DNA of 64,000 nucleotides. Origin: Lumbricus rubellus. Taxonomy: Eukaryota; Annelida; Clitellata; Crassiclitellata; Lumbricidae. The stretch spans positions 32,304,006-32,368,005 of the forward strand of contig OX243814.1 of assembly GCA_945859605.1 (NCBI GenBank), written 5' to 3'. Below, piece by piece: positions 12,067 through 24,717 of this stretch. The first letter of the stretch is position 1. Every line of letters begins with the position of its first letter. The position numbers were made by a program, and so were the translations under genes. Under the pieces are notes generated by a model. The model was not told the origin of the DNA and made no database searches. It was given only the letters and a program-made list of their open reading frames with translations.

Positions 12067-12759
12067 TCGCAGACACGACCACGATATGCAGCCGACGTGA
12101 TGATCTTGGAGACAATTGAAGGACCATATCCGTCAATATTTCATCCATCCGTGAAGCAACCTCTGCAGCTCCATCGCCCTACAATAGGCTGTTCACCGAC
12201 CAACCGCAGTCTCCCCTACTAACCTTCGTATGGCTACAACTGCAAGCGTTGATTTGCGAACGTCGTGGGACCAGCGCGCTGTAGAATAGTTCAAATGTTG
12301 GTATGTTATGAACAATGTGTATTAGACAGAGCTACATGTACCATGCGCCTACTTATTGATGTTCCAAGTTTAATACAAAGTATACAAATGAAGCATGCAA
12401 ACGCTTTAGTCATGAACCGTTGTAGGGTAGATTCTTTGGATTTTACGCATGTCGTTGAACTGCCAAGCAGGGATGGGCAAATAACACAGTCACATGCAAT
12501 TGAATTACAAAATGCCAATTATTAGAGAAACTGTAATTGAGTTACAAATTGCCAATTGTTAGATAAATTTGCTGGAAATTAGGCCTACAAAACAATATAG
12601 CGACTACAATCAAACTATTTCTGAACTCACGGACGACGTTTAGAATTTAGATGTTTCTCTTTCTCTCGCTGTCGCTATCTTTTTTGTCTTGTTATTTCTC
12701 CCTTCTCGTATTGCTGCAGTCATGGCACAAGGACAAGGTCATGAGTAAGTTGGTAGATA

Positions 12760-13168
<409 letters not shown>

Positions 13169-13179
13169 GGTCGTCGGAT

Positions 13180-13509
13180 GTTCTTCTCGTTTCCTCTTGG
13201 ATTATCTGGGATGTTGGCCGCCTCCAGTTGCTGCTGCAGCTGCTGCTGCCGCGCATGGTACCGGATGAGGAGGGGTGGGGTAGAGGTGGGGGCCTCGTGA
13301 TTGATTCTGCGACGGTAGGCACCAGTCCAAGACTCAATGACGATGCCATTGGGAATTACAACGGCGGCTGTAACGACTAAGGCACGACTCCAACATCCCT
13401 CATGCATCAAAGGACCCCTCTGAATGGGCCCCTCGTACATTGCGGCCCCGCCATCTTCAGTGGGTCGTCCCTGGCTACCATTAAATATTATTCCCGTTGT
13501 TCGTCGCAT
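13180..13509 (-). other. Candidate coding exon, unrecognised (minus)
   Basis: A GC- and CpG-rich stretch is open on the minus strand from an ATG at 13509, directly after a tttag acceptor-like site. It encodes a plausible non-repetitive peptide that includes ALVVTAAVVIPNGIVIESW, then a Gln-rich segment, before running into the GACA repeat, where a donor would be needed. The other two phases after that acceptor hit stops. Its phase does not join directly to the candidate exon at 14151-14448, so they are either unlinked or separated by an unseen exon. Function unknown. Confidence 0.25.
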
Positions 13510-13790
13510 CTAAATGCTGTTCCAATACAGAAAGCTTCATTCTGACAGCGCACGCATAGAAAAACAAATACGAGCACAAAAGTGCACATACACAATCATT
13601 GTACAAGCTTATTCAGTTATGTGCCCATGCAGGAAGACTATAGACTAAATTGAAATCATAATTATACGTTGGAAAGATTCTCGTGAATGTTCAGCATTCA
13701 GAGCTCCTTTATAGCGATTCATATATAGAATAAATTCGTGGCTGTTACAAACACCAGTAGGACAGAAACAGCACGGCAGGACATTATTAT

Positions 13791-13953
13791 TAGGGCTTTT
13801 TAACGTGCAGTTGTACCCAAAATGTGCAGTTTTAAATGGATTTGTGCAGCTGTAGAAGCACTTCTGTGCAGTTAAAACTAGTTGAAAAAACGATAGAGGA
13901 TGGGAAAGGAAAGGAGTTGTGCAGTCCTAAAAATTCCTTTTAAAACAGCCCTG
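13791..13953 (+). mobile_element. hAT-type MITE, family A (163 bp)
   Basis: Starts TAGGGCTTTTTAACGTGCAG and ends TTAAAACAGCCCTG. Flanks ATTATTAT and ATTGTAAT match at 6 of 8 positions. The internal tgtgcagttaaaactag and ggatgggaaaggaaagg segments match the other family A copies. Confidence 0.8.
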
Positions 13954-14150
13954 ATTGTAATAAGCCAATAATACATTATTACGCCCTGTGAACAGTTCTC
14001 GATTCAAATGTTTCAATATTGTATTAGTTAGTATTAGTAAATCGTCAAGAATCCTCATTTAATTCAGTTCAGAGTTAAGTCCCCATCAAAAGTGCACGAA
14101 TCTCACATTTTCCAAATGCATTCGCTAGAGTATTAAAGGCATATACTCAC

Positions 14151-14448
14151 ATTGCAGCGACGATCTTGAGGGAACCACGTAGTCTAAATCCAAGAGTTTG
14201 AGAAGAGCTGCCTATAATAGTTACGACCACCACTTCTAAATGCTCTGATGTGTCTCCCTTGGGAATACTGATTTCATATGGTGCTTGAGTATCACTCCCA
14301 TCAAGGAACCACACGAAAACAGCTTTCCCAGGATTCCATGCGATAGGGTTCTTCCTCCTCCTCCTCAGTCTGGTCTCACTGTGTATACGATGTAACGAAG
14401 GAAATGGCCGCCGCCTCCGCTGCCTAAGCCCATCACTGTCATTCTTGC
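14151..14448 (-). CDS. Candidate internal exon of an unrecognised gene (minus)
   Basis: A 298-bp open segment lies between a minus-strand acceptor (acctgtgttag|gc) and a strong donor (gcaat|gtgagt). The peptide begins with a basic, low-complexity region (RQRRRRPF, LRRRRK). It then becomes well mixed and beta-strand-like: NPGKAVFVWFLDGSDTQAP, EISIPKGD, LEVVVVTIIG, TLGFRLRGSLKIVAA. I cannot name a family. It could be an exon of a gene that also uses 16087-16291, but the phases do not join directly (out phase 0 versus in phase 1). Confidence 0.35.
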
Positions 14449-14529
14449 CTAACACAGGTTGACAGTAACAGCGACATTGGTAGTTCGATAGACACGCCAG
14501 CTGCCATTTGGAGCTCTCGCCTACAATGC

Positions 14530-14825
14530 AAACAGTGTGTGCGTTTGTGTGTGCGTGCGTGTGTGTGTGCGTGTGTGCGTGTATGTGTGCGTGTGTGTGT
14601 GTGTGTGTGTGCGTTGTGTGTGTGTGTGCGCGTTTGTGTGTGTGTGTGTGCGTTTGTGTGTGTGTGTGTGTGCGTTGTGTGTGTGCGTGTGTGTGTGTTG
14701 TGTGTGTGTGCGTGTGTGTCCTGGGACGTTAACAATACAAGGGTCCTTAGCAAGTCCATCACGCACAACTGATCTCCGCAATTCACGATCGGTGATGAAT
14801 AGATGATCAATAATTAATAATAATG

Positions 14826-14898
<73 letters not shown>

Positions 14899-15120
14899 CA
14901 ATAACAATAATAATACCAATAACAATAACAGTGACAGTAACATTAACAGTAACAGTAGCAGTATAGTAGCAGCAGCAGCAGTAATAGTATAGTAACAGCA
15001 GCAGTAATATAGCATGCAGTAGTAGTGAGGGTAGTAATAGTAATAGCAGCAGCAATAATAATATTATTAATAATACGACGACGATGACGACGACGACGAT
15101 GACGATGATGATAATGATGA
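14530..15120. repeat. Compound repeat: (GT)n/GC, (AAT)n, (AGC)n, (GAC)n
   Basis: A GTGTGC-rich run (14535-14718) is followed by an (AAT)n array (14818-14894), then AAC, AGC, AGT and GAC triplets to 15120. The Leu, Ile, Val and Cys homopolymers translated from it are artefacts. Confidence 0.9.
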
Positions 15121-15179
15121 TAAGGCCATCATAAGGCCAGATCGAGGGCAATAATTACCTATTATAATACTTAATCATT

Positions 15180-16000
15180 TTTTAAATTGAACGCGTAGTT
15201 AGGTGGCCTACAATTATACAGCAAAAATCTAGGGGTGAATGGGGTTTGGGCCCAATTTACCAATCAAAAAATTATTGTGAATTTGTGAGAGAAATTGAGC
15301 ATGTTGTGGTTCGTACAGTAATGAATCAGTCAGAAATTTGAGGGTGCACAAACACAAACACTGCCCAAATGCACATAGGGCCTACAATGCCCTACATGTA
15401 TGATTGAATGCAGTATAGCTACTGCTATTGCGTAAAACGTTTGAGGGTAGCCTAAAATACTGCAATCGATTACAGTAGGCCTACTATGGGCCATAGTCTA
15501 TTATTATAGGCCTATAGACTCGGGAAAATTCTTCGGACGTTTGTAAATATTTTACGTTACTGTTTCATTGAGAACAATTTTTATGAAGCTTTGCAATACT
15601 ATATTATATCTCTGCTTTAATGGCCTTTTCCCTTGCTCTATTATAGTTCTCTCTTTAAGATGTTTTATTAAAATGACAAGGTCGATGACCTTGTTAAACT
15701 TCACGTCCTTTGTTATTAATAATTATTAATTAATTTAAGAAATTTTTCTACTATTCAGGTTTTAAGCTTTTAGCCATAGTTGAATTTTCAATTACTCGGG
15801 GTGGGCATAAACGGAAATGGGTTTGAACATGGGCGCCAGCACCTATAGGAGCAAGAGCGGGCACTTGTCACTCCCTGGAAAATTGATAAGCTTACCTATT
15901 TCACTACTACATAGCCTATGTACTTCTTAGTTCTTACAAATTTCTTCAAAAAGCACAACTGATGTTAATGATACAGTGATACACACGGAGAATCTGAGAA
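15180..16000. other. No gene seen
   Basis: AT-rich DNA with several taggcctat motifs. A half element with a catgggcgcc end lies near 15825. Nothing coding is supported. Confidence 0.4.
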
Positions 16001-16086
16001 AGTTACATTTATAAACCTCTATGAAAATTGTTCATTTTCATAATCTCTTGCTCTGCGTTTTACAAGTTCTAGCTTAGAAATCTTAC

Positions 16087-16291
16087 CGTGGCCATTGTCT
16101 TTTGCCCATCCTGCTCAAATATCTGCGGGAGTGCATGCCCATGATTGATGAACCCGTAAATCTTTGACGAAGGCAGATGCAAAGAGACAAAGAAGCGTGC
16201 ACCCATGATCCATGAAGACACGTTCAAGAGTCGAAGACAACAGAAGATGATTCGTATTTCGTCTGCTTCCGGTGTCGTCATCCAAGCAAGA
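16087..16291 (-). CDS. Candidate internal exon of an unrecognised gene (minus)
   Basis: A 205-bp open segment has a polypyrimidine tract and acceptor (ttgctcttgcttcttag|t) and a consensus donor (gccacg|gtaaga). The peptide contains [35 protein letters not shown] and [20 protein letters not shown], with mixed hydrophobicity and no repeat signature. The phases are 2 in and 0 out. No family is recognised. The donor side of the exon and the following intron have a decayed duplicate at 11235-11370, which could mean a past local exon duplication or a dispersed repeat. Confidence 0.35.
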
Positions 16292-16404
16292 CTAAGAAGC
16301 AAGAGCAATATACAGTTTTATTGCAGACTTTCCAGAATGACAGAACGAAAGCTAGCGACGCCTCTGTGTGAGTGTGTGTCTCTCTATCTGTATGTCTGTC
16401 TGAG

Positions 16405-16740
16405 TGTCTGTCTACCCGCCTACCTACCTACCCACCTACCTACCTACCCACCTACCCACCTACCCACCTACCCACCTACCTACCTACCTACCTACCTACC
16501 TACCTACCTACCTACCTACCTACCTACCTACCTACCTACCTACCTACCTACCTACCTACCTACCTACCTACCTACCTACCTACCTACCTACCTACCTACC
16601 TACCTACCTACCTACCTACCTACCTACCTACCTACCTACCTACCCACCCACCCACCATCCATCCATCCACCCACTCATCCATTCATCCACCCATCCATCC
16701 GTCCATCCATCCATTTATCCATCCACCCATCCATCCAGAC
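16405..16740. repeat. (CTAC)n then (CATC)n microsatellite
   Basis: CTAC/CCAC units lead into an uninterrupted (CTAC)n array (about 16474-16643, about 42 units) and then about 90 bp of CATC units. Leu-Pro-Thr-Tyr peptides are artefacts. Confidence 0.95.
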
Positions 16741-16959
16741 GTATTTAGATCAGTCCTCTATTGATCCTCTGTCTCACGGTCACTTCCTTTCTATATTAAA
16801 ATGAAGCAAGTCCGAAGCAGCTTCCGTTCGGAAAAGACAGTGTATAGTATAGAGCAGCGGAACACGGAACAGTACATTAGAATAATAGAATAGAATTCGT
16901 GTCGTAATTCACTCTCTCTGTCTCTGTCTCTATCTCCGCTGCTGCTGTGCATCGTCTAT

Positions 16960-17230
16960 AGGCAGCCGCAATACGGGGAACGCTCTTTCGTCTAATGGGG
17001 CTCCGTGACGGCTTTAGTGGGGCGTTAAATGCGGAGTCCGTGGGTGGCGAAGAGTTATGGGGTCCCGGGGAGACGTCGTCCGTCGTCCTCGATGGGGCGG
17101 GGGGGGGGTGGTGAAAGCGGGGGAGGGGTTCACGGACCCCGTCCTTCGAACGGACCCGGAATGCAAATTCGGTGAATCCTTTGTCACGGCGGGATGCAAT
17201 GGATGGAGTGCCTGGAAGAAGGGAGAGGAA
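16960..17230. other. GC/CpG-rich patch, function unclear
   Basis: A local rise in GC and CpG (ggtcccggggagacgtcg and surroundings) with competing open frames on both strands. None has a recognisable product. It could be a promoter or an exon. Confidence 0.25.
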
Positions 17231-17369
17231 CTGCCGGGAGCTGGAGGGATAGATGGATGGAGGGATGGGTGGAAGGGATGGAGCAGGATGCAGCGAGAGA
17301 TAATAGATGGAGGCACGGAGGAAGTAAATGGATAAGCTGCGTGTAGCAAGGAGGACAAGGAATTTAAAT

Positions 17370-17845
17370 GATGGGCGGAAGGATGGAGGAAAGAAAGACG
17401 CGTATTGAAGGAAGAATCGATACACGTACTAAGAAAGGAAGGAAGGAAGGATGGATGGATGGATGGATGGATGGAAGGATGGTTGGATGGAAGGAAAAAC
17501 ATATTGAAGGAAGAATTGACACACGTATACGAAGGAAGGAAGGAAGAAAGGAAGGAAGGATTGATGGATGGAAACAACGTTGGAGGGAAGGAAGGTATAG
17601 GAAGGTCCGAAGCAAGGTACGAAGGAAGAAAGAACGGAAGGAATGAAGAAAAAAGAAAGAAAGGAAGGATAGAAGGAAGGAAAAAGATAGTCTGAAAGAC
17701 AGAAAGAAAGAAAAAGAAGAAGAAAAGGGGCTACAGCCTATGTATATATATAATTTATATTGATGAATACATTTGGAAATGGATGATTGGGAGGATGGAT
17801 GGATGGATGGATGTACATGTATGGATGGATGGATAAATAGAAGAC
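17370..17845. repeat. (GGAA)n/(GGAT)n purine-rich repeat
   Basis: Nearly 500 bp of degenerate GGAA, GGAT and GAAA units. Arg/Lys/Glu/Gly and Pro/Ser/Phe peptides on either strand are artefacts. Confidence 0.85.
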
Positions 17846-18942
17846 ATACAGATTGATTGGAGTGAGACAGGAGTTTAGATACGGATACGAAATTCCTGCA
17901 TGGTTGATGAACGCAAAGCAAGGATTGTATGATCATTCATGATGGAAAGACAAAGGAAGACAGAACGAATGGATGAACGGAAGAATCTGCTGACCAACGA
18001 CTGCTTTGAAGAATGGACAGACATAGAATCCAAGGGAATGAATGAAGACCGGGGTATCTACCCGGTATAGAGACGATTGATATTATTCTATAAAGAGACG
18101 TCCTGCAGATAAAACCACTTAGAAAAATGTCTTCATCCGTCAACGCAGCATGTTGCTGGTGGACAGTTTAGACAGGCAGACATTTATTTACCGCGTACAG
18201 GAGGGAGCAGCTATAGCTATGTCATTGATGGAAATAAGCTTTTCACTGTCCATTATCGTCCTGTCCTTCGAATGGAAATGCAGAGGGAATGAAGAACATG
18301 AAATCTGTCTTTCGAATACATTGCTGCTGGTCAACTTAATCCTGGCCATGTACTTTCCGTAGTGCGAATTGTTTCTGTAAAGTTTAGCTTACTTTTTACT
18401 GAATCTGACATGAATTTGCTTGTAAACTGGAATTTCGGCATATGAAGTTGAAAGCTTCATATCTTTTTATCCGTTCAACTTTATTTCATGAAATTTTGGA
18501 ATCATATTCTTGGTCCAATTCTCTAAGTATTTGGAAAATTTCAGCATGATATGTTATCAAGCATTTGAGATATTTGAAAAAACAATTTGGCTTAGTTTTT
18601 TTAACCACGATGTATATCCATGGCTTCCCGATTTTTTTGGTAGTTTGGTAGTTCGTGCAACAGTCTCGCAGTTGCAGTTGCAATGGGGTTCCGATGCGGA
18701 ACCCGTCGCAACCGTTGCAAGCATTTGACATGATTATGCATGGGAAATGTTTTGCTATTTCTTTATGGCATTCAGTATAGGCTATAGGCCTGTCTGAATT
18801 TTTTCCAAAACAACACTGCTGGTTCTTTGTTAAAAACTATAGATGTTAATTAAATATTGTATGACTGAAGTATGATTATTATTCTTGAAATAACAATGGC
18901 AATTGTCTGTGTCATTGTCGAAACTGCTGACTGCAGGGTACG

Positions 18943-19281
18943 CATGGGTGCCCGCAGAAAGTTTTGCAGGAGGGGCAAAACTCAATGGTCATGGGCTACG
19001 ATTTTTGTAGCGAGAGGTTTAAAATGCAAAGCAGGATATTAAGAACATATACTATAGGCCTAGGCCCTAAATGGTCATTTTCATAGAGCTTTCTTAATGC
19101 AAATTTCTCAGTTTCACTTTTTAAAAATTTATTTTCTTATTATGAATAGGCCTATAGGCCTAGTTTCCTTATAGTGCAAAGACATTTGTTAACAAGCAAA
19201 AAGTAGCAGTTAGAAAAATAGGTTTCAACTTTCCAGGGTGGGGCAAGTGCCCCCTCTTGCCCCTATGTACGGGCGCCCATG
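18943..19281. mobile_element. Inverted-repeat element, CATGGGTGCCCGC ends
   Basis: Left end CATGGGTGCCCGCAG and right end GGGCGCCCATG. Flanking octamers AGGGTACG and CTGGTACG match at 6 of 8 positions. The core resembles the cccctcttgcccc class of inverted-repeat MITEs. No coding content. Confidence 0.6.
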
Positions 19282-20519
19282 CTGGTACGATAGGCCTCTG
19301 CCTAAATATTTTAAGTGTTTATCGCATTGAAAATCACGTTGTAATAATCACAGACTGGTTATAATCAAGAGATTTGTTTTGATAGACGCCCAGAGGGTGC
19401 GAATGCTTCCCTGTGTCCCCTACATGCGGATCGATGTCCATCATGGGCGGAGACTTAGGAGAGAGCAGGGCACGGTCCCCTCAATGTATGTGGTGGGGGG
19501 GACCGTCCATGCATTTGCCCCCCCCCCACCCCAATCGTTAAGTGTTAGGACATGTAGACTTCACGAACACACTGCGTTATAAAATTTTAGAAGAGATCCT
19601 TGAACAAATGATGAAATAACGAAAAAAAGTCATCAACGTTTTAACAGAGATAATTGTTTTTCCCTGAAGATTTCGGTCGAATAACTAAAAAAGGTCGTCT
19701 GAAATTTTGGTCGGCAAAAAGATGGAAAATTTCGTCGGCGACTCAGCCATTCGGCCATTCATTCGTTCGCCCAAAATCTCGCGTCCTTCCTTCGGCCACT
19801 CGTTCGTTCCCCCGCAATTTGTAGACCGGTCTCCACCCATGATATAGCCTAGTTACTGTAGATTTTGAATCCATTGTGTTTTTACTCACATCTCTTGCGA
19901 TCAAAGAACAGATGCCGAATGAATTTCCTTTCAAGTGAAATCACGTGAAATGCAGAAGCTTTAAACTTTGTCTTCCATGACGAATCGACGATAATATTAG
20001 TAGCCTACCTGCATGTCGTGTCATTCGAAGAAGATCTGAGTCACTGAGTGCAGCCTATATAGCCTAATATCTGCGATAGTCGACCACAGCAAACAGTTCC
20101 TCGATTTTCCAGTCTTAATACGCGACTCTCCTTTGAACCATAGGTGTAGGCCTACAATGTACATCTACATAATGTACACTGTACAATTGTAGGCTACATC
20201 TAAACATTTTGCTCATCACGAGGTGTGTGTCGAGTCTGTCGACAATCGTGTTACCAGAGAAGCGCCGCGATTTCGGAGTCTTTTGCTGAAAGCTACGAGA
20301 CAGAAAATTTCGTCCAAAACTTGACAATAGACAACGAACACACCAGACAACATGTGTGCTGATCTACACCTGTATACCAAATAACGGGAGAGACACGAAG
20401 AAATCTCCCATCTACAATGTCGAAAACTGTTTATTCCTCCAGCGATAGATAATGGGAAGGTCCTAGGTAGCGATCGCACTGTCCGAAGAGCAGAAATCAA
20501 TTAGCGTCCCATCTCCCTG

Positions 20520-21285
20520 GATGCATTGCGACAAGCTGCTTTGGCGGACAGTATCATGGACACACACACACGCACGCACGCACTCACACACAAACGCACA
20601 CACACACACACGGCACCACTCAGCCGTTGACTGTAATGGTATTCGGCGTCAGAAATCCCGCCCACGCCGGCCACGATCGACACCAAAACCTTTCCGTCAC
20701 CAGCAGCTAGGGGGGACCTCGTTTCGACCGGACCGGTGCAAGCGAGCGAGCGAGGGTATACAGGAGCGCTGTTGGAAGCGCCCGCAATCCTTTGTCGTCC
20801 CGCCGCAAACCGTTGGCCTTGCATGCTTGGTATAATAATACTGTGCAGCAGCAGCTGCGATTGATTGGCTGTGCGCGATCTTCATAGGTGACGTCATGCG
20901 CTTCTATGGACCGACCATAGATATATCTATGGACCGACCATAGACAGACGACCGGCTTAGCTGGGACAACAAACACAAGTCACTTCTTCGGACGACACAC
21001 AGTGGCGGCAACGGTGCGGTGGTGGTGTGGGGTTGGTGGTGCGTAGTGGACGGGAACAGGCTCCAGAGCGCGGGTGGCGCCGTGCCTACTGCAGAGGCGG
21101 TGGCGGCGGTGGTGGGAGCTCGACGACGGCTTGGGCTTGCGTGCGTGCGAGATCAATAATTCGATGATCAGCTTCTGTCTTCTTCCGGTGCCTGCTGCTG
21201 CTGCTGCTGCTGCGCGGGACTCTTCCATCCGACAACGACGACGGTCTTGGTGGACGCGGTGGAGGTGGAAGCGGCAGTGGGCTCC
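20520..21285. promoter_or_regulatory. CpG-rich region with a perfect CRE and a duplicated hairpin motif
   Basis: A full cAMP-response element palindrome, TGACGTCA, is at 20889-20896. Just downstream a hairpin unit, CTATGGACCGACCATAG, occurs twice (about 20904-20920 and 20927-20943). The surroundings are CpG-rich, and minus-strand frames are open but Ala/Pro/His-biased. This may be the promoter of an unidentified gene. No transcript can be assigned. Confidence 0.3.
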
Positions 21286-21432
21286 TTCTCCTCCTCCTCC
21301 TCCTCCTCCTCCTACCCCTCTTCTTACTCCTCCTCCTATTCCTCTTCCTACTCCTCTTCCTCCTCCTCTTCCTCCTCCTCTTCCTCCTCCTCCTCCTTCT
21401 CTTCCTCTTCTTCCTACTGCTCTTCTTCTTCC

Positions 21433-21464
<32 letters not shown>

Positions 21465-21705
21465 TTTCTTCTTCTCCGCCGCCTCCTCCTCGTTATCATT
21501 CTCCTTCTCTTCCTCCTCCTCTTCCTACTTCTCTTCCTCCTCCTACTCTTTCTTCCCTCCTCAACCTCGTTATCATTCTCCTCCTCCTCCACCCTCCTCC
21601 TCTTCCTCGTTATCGTTCTCCTCCTCGTCCTCATCCTCTTTTCATCGTCTTCCTCCTCCTCGTCGTCCTTCTCTTCGTCCACCTCCTCCTCCTCCTGAAC
21701 CTCAT
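21284..21705. repeat. (TCC)n/(TCT)n polypyrimidine tract
   Basis: About 420 bp of almost pure pyrimidine on the plus strand. The Ser, Pro and Arg/Lys/Glu 'proteins' of 200 residues or more are repeat artefacts. Such tracts can form triplex DNA. Confidence 0.9.
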
Positions 21706-21783
21706 CTTGAAATGGCAATTGTGTCAGCAGTTGGCTCCGAATCGACTACCGTCCAGAACGTCAACACCAGCGTCGCCTCAAAG

Positions 21784-21905
21784 CATATATTATATATATA
21801 TATATACATACTATTATATATATACATATATATACATACTATTATATATACATACTATTTATACATATACATATATATAGGCTACACATACTATTATATA
21901 CGTGG
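21784..21905. repeat. (TA)n/(TATACA)n repeat
   Basis: Alternating tatata and tacata units; low complexity. Confidence 0.9.
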
Positions 21906-22554
21906 CGTCAATGTGCCGCATCTCGGTCACCATGACTACGACGATGATGAACCAAATAACACAACAACGATCACGTTGTCCATAGCTACGGCTTCACCAT
22001 ACTAAATGTGTATAGCAACCACAACAGTAATCATAAAGACTGCTGCTGTTGCTGCTACTCAGGGCCTCTTAAAAGAATTTTTTGAGCTGCATGTATAGGC
22101 CTAACCCCTTTTTTCTTTCCTATCGTCCACGGTTAATTACGCTACTAGCCTACTCCCAATGGGGAAAACCCAAGGACTTTTAAAAATTATAATCATGCGT
22201 GACCACGGTAACCTACAAGGAGTTCACCATTCGTGGAGTGCGATTTTTCTCTTAATTCAATTGTACTACCACTTCTCATAAGTCTTATGGTCGTATACGC
22301 TTGACTCTGTGTGATAATAATTATACTATGTCTTGGTATATTTGCGTCAGTATAAGTCGTAGCAGTTTTCGCTCATTCATCAACCAAATCCATCATGAGT
22401 GTCATCGAGATATTGCGGCGTCGGTTGATGAATCTTCATCCAAATGATATATCCATGGATGCTTGGAAGCAGCGTCAGATGAAAACTTGCGCTAGATGAG
22501 ATAAGTAAGTGATTGGATGTCCTTATCGATTTATCAGTCAATCACAGAGAGAAA

Positions 22555-22568
22555 GACAGGCAGACAGA

Positions 22569-22653
<85 letters not shown>

Positions 22654-22715
22654 TAGATAGACAGAGAGAGACAAAGACAGACAGAGACCGAGACGGACGG
22701 ACGGACATAGGGAAG
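22555..22715. repeat. (GA)n-(GACA)n compound microsatellite
   Basis: A pure GA run (22570-22593) is followed by about 14 GACA units and degenerate purine repeats. Confidence 0.9.
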
Positions 22716-23221
22716 GAGGAAAGGAAGGAGGGAGATTTGTTCTGGATGTTTCTCTATCTCTGTCTTTCAGTAGGCCTACCTGGTATAATTATTATAATCA
22801 GTATACACTATACCGTATACCTACATGCAGTTTATTGCTTTAGTTAGTTTAGTCTAAAAATGATCATATGATGACGAAAAATGCACGATTGCAATACCGC
22901 TTGTTTTAGTCAATTTCCATTGCTCCAAGTTGCCCATAGAGGAGATCTAATGGAAGTATATAATTATACAAATACATAAAGAGAGCACTAAAGTGGAAGA
23001 GGTTTTTCGATTTAGCACCAAGCAAAGGAAACTGAAGGACACAGATATGAATTATTTAAGAAGTCAAATGACTCAAATGGAACATTAGACCAGAAATTCT
23101 TCAGTGCAAGAGTTATAGACACGGCAAGGTCAGTTGGATGATGGTGCCGTATATATGTGGACACCGGCTATAACAGGAAGCTATAGTAGGGCCTATAGGG
23201 TAGATGGGCTATGCACGTACG

Positions 23222-23227
23222 TACACA

Positions 23228-23258
<31 letters not shown>

Positions 23259-23284
23259 GCGCGCGCACGCACACACACGCACGC
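23222..23284. repeat. (CA)n-(CG)n-(CA)n alternating purine/pyrimidine tract
   Basis: CACACA passes into about 11 CG dinucleotides and back to CACG/CACA, with unbroken purine/pyrimidine alternation over about 60 bp. This is a classic Z-DNA-prone sequence. Confidence 0.85.
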
Positions 23285-24333
23285 GCTGATACCTCCTTTT
23301 AACGATACTCTTTAAATAATAGAAATATGCCTAAAATAGACTAAACAATATTTTAGACGAATAGCAAGTGCCATTGTTCACAATTTCATTTGCTCACTTG
23401 TGATTGCAAAGGTTGGAGGTTAATAACAGAGAGTTATCATAGAGGGTTTATTTTCTTGAAGGTAATTGCACATGGAAGTCCTTGCAATGGCGAAGAGTTT
23501 TAAGACAAACTGACAATGGTAACGTTCTCACGTGCTATTTGGGACGGGAGGGGGGGGGTAATTGAAGGCTACCTTCCCCGACTAGGCTACCTCTGGACCT
23601 TGCAGCGGACCCAACTGAACTCTGTACAATGTCCCTATCGACACCCTACCCAGCAAATAGAATTCCTCAATTCCCTTTTGCACGTACATGATGTAGCCTA
23701 CCCTAAACATGCGAGCTCCTTCTGCGCTGTTCCCAAACCAGCCCTCCCTTCCAATTCTTCCACCAAACAGACATCTCCCCGCCGCTGCACCGTTCCCATA
23801 ATATCGTCGTCATCCCATTTGCACCGACCGCCCCCTTAATTCCACCCGGTAGCTGTGCACACAAACACACGCCGCGAAGTTCGGCACCAACCGCCAATAC
23901 AACACGCATCCATCTCTTTCTCCTACATCCTCACCCCCCTTTGATATCGACGTCTATGGATTTGCGGCCAGCCAGCGTTTGGCCAGCGCAAACAACGCTG
24001 AGCAAACAGACACCGCCGCTGCCGCCGTTAGGATTACGCCCAGCCGGCTGAAACACAATCGTCCGAGACCAGCAGCAGTAGAGTGGGGAACCAGCGTAGT
24101 CGTGACGCGACGCATGTACGGCTTTGCTGTCAGCGTAGAAATTCGATAGCGCAAGCAGAAATAGTGTATTAGTGTAGGCCTATAGCGTGGCTCAATATTT
24201 TCTGTAAAAGGCGGGCGAAATTTCGAAATGATTGGCGAATGACGACAAACGGGAAGTGTGGTGGGCTAGCACCAGCAGAACACTAGCACTTTTACTCATC
24301 CTAAAATAAGGTGCAATGGATCGCTTAAATACA

Positions 24334-24717
24334 CAGAGGCGGATCCAGAGTGGGGTAAATCCGGCCATGCCCCTCACCCCCATTTGAAAAGTGCATAGGA
24401 CGTGCCCCCCATTAATTTTGGTTTCAACAAGCTTTAAATGAATGCAGAGATTACGACCCCAGATGACTAAAAAAGGTTATCAGTTATTTTGGCAGGGATA
24501 ACCGAAATTTGTGCCCCCACCCATGGGCGAAGTTTATCAGGGACTGGAGGCTAAGCCCCTCCAAGAAGGCCCAAAATCAACTTTTCTACCATGAAAATTG
24601 TATCATTTTTCTGGGTTAGCCCTCCCAATAAAACCCAGACTCAGGGTTAGCCCCCCAAAAACGGAAACCAAACTCCGCCCATGCCCCCCCCTTCAAAATT
24701 TTCTGTATCCGCCCCTG
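24334..24717. mobile_element. MITE with CAGAGGCGGATCC ends, carrying a nested element
   Basis: Left end CAGAGGCGGATCCAGAG and right end TGTATCCGCCCCTG resemble the family at 35271 and 58399. Inside, about 24522-24684, a second pair of inverted ends (CATGGGCGAAGTTT...AAACTCCGCCCATG) marks a nested insertion. The outer target duplication is not convincing. Confidence 0.6.

Noticed and set aside
16205..16804. 199-codon Leu-Pro-Thr-Tyr frame
   Set aside because: CTAC repeat artefact. The start of the frame overlaps the better minus-strand exon candidate.
21074..22005. Pro-, Ser- and Arg/Lys-rich frames of over 200 codons on both strands
   Set aside because: They derive from the TCC/TCT polypyrimidine tract. 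No domain and no bias typical of coding.
23954..24154. Minus-strand 66-codon frame with Ala/Val-rich segment resembling a signal peptide
   Set aside because: No splice context or similar protein recognised. Composition fits chance in a CpG-rich stretch.
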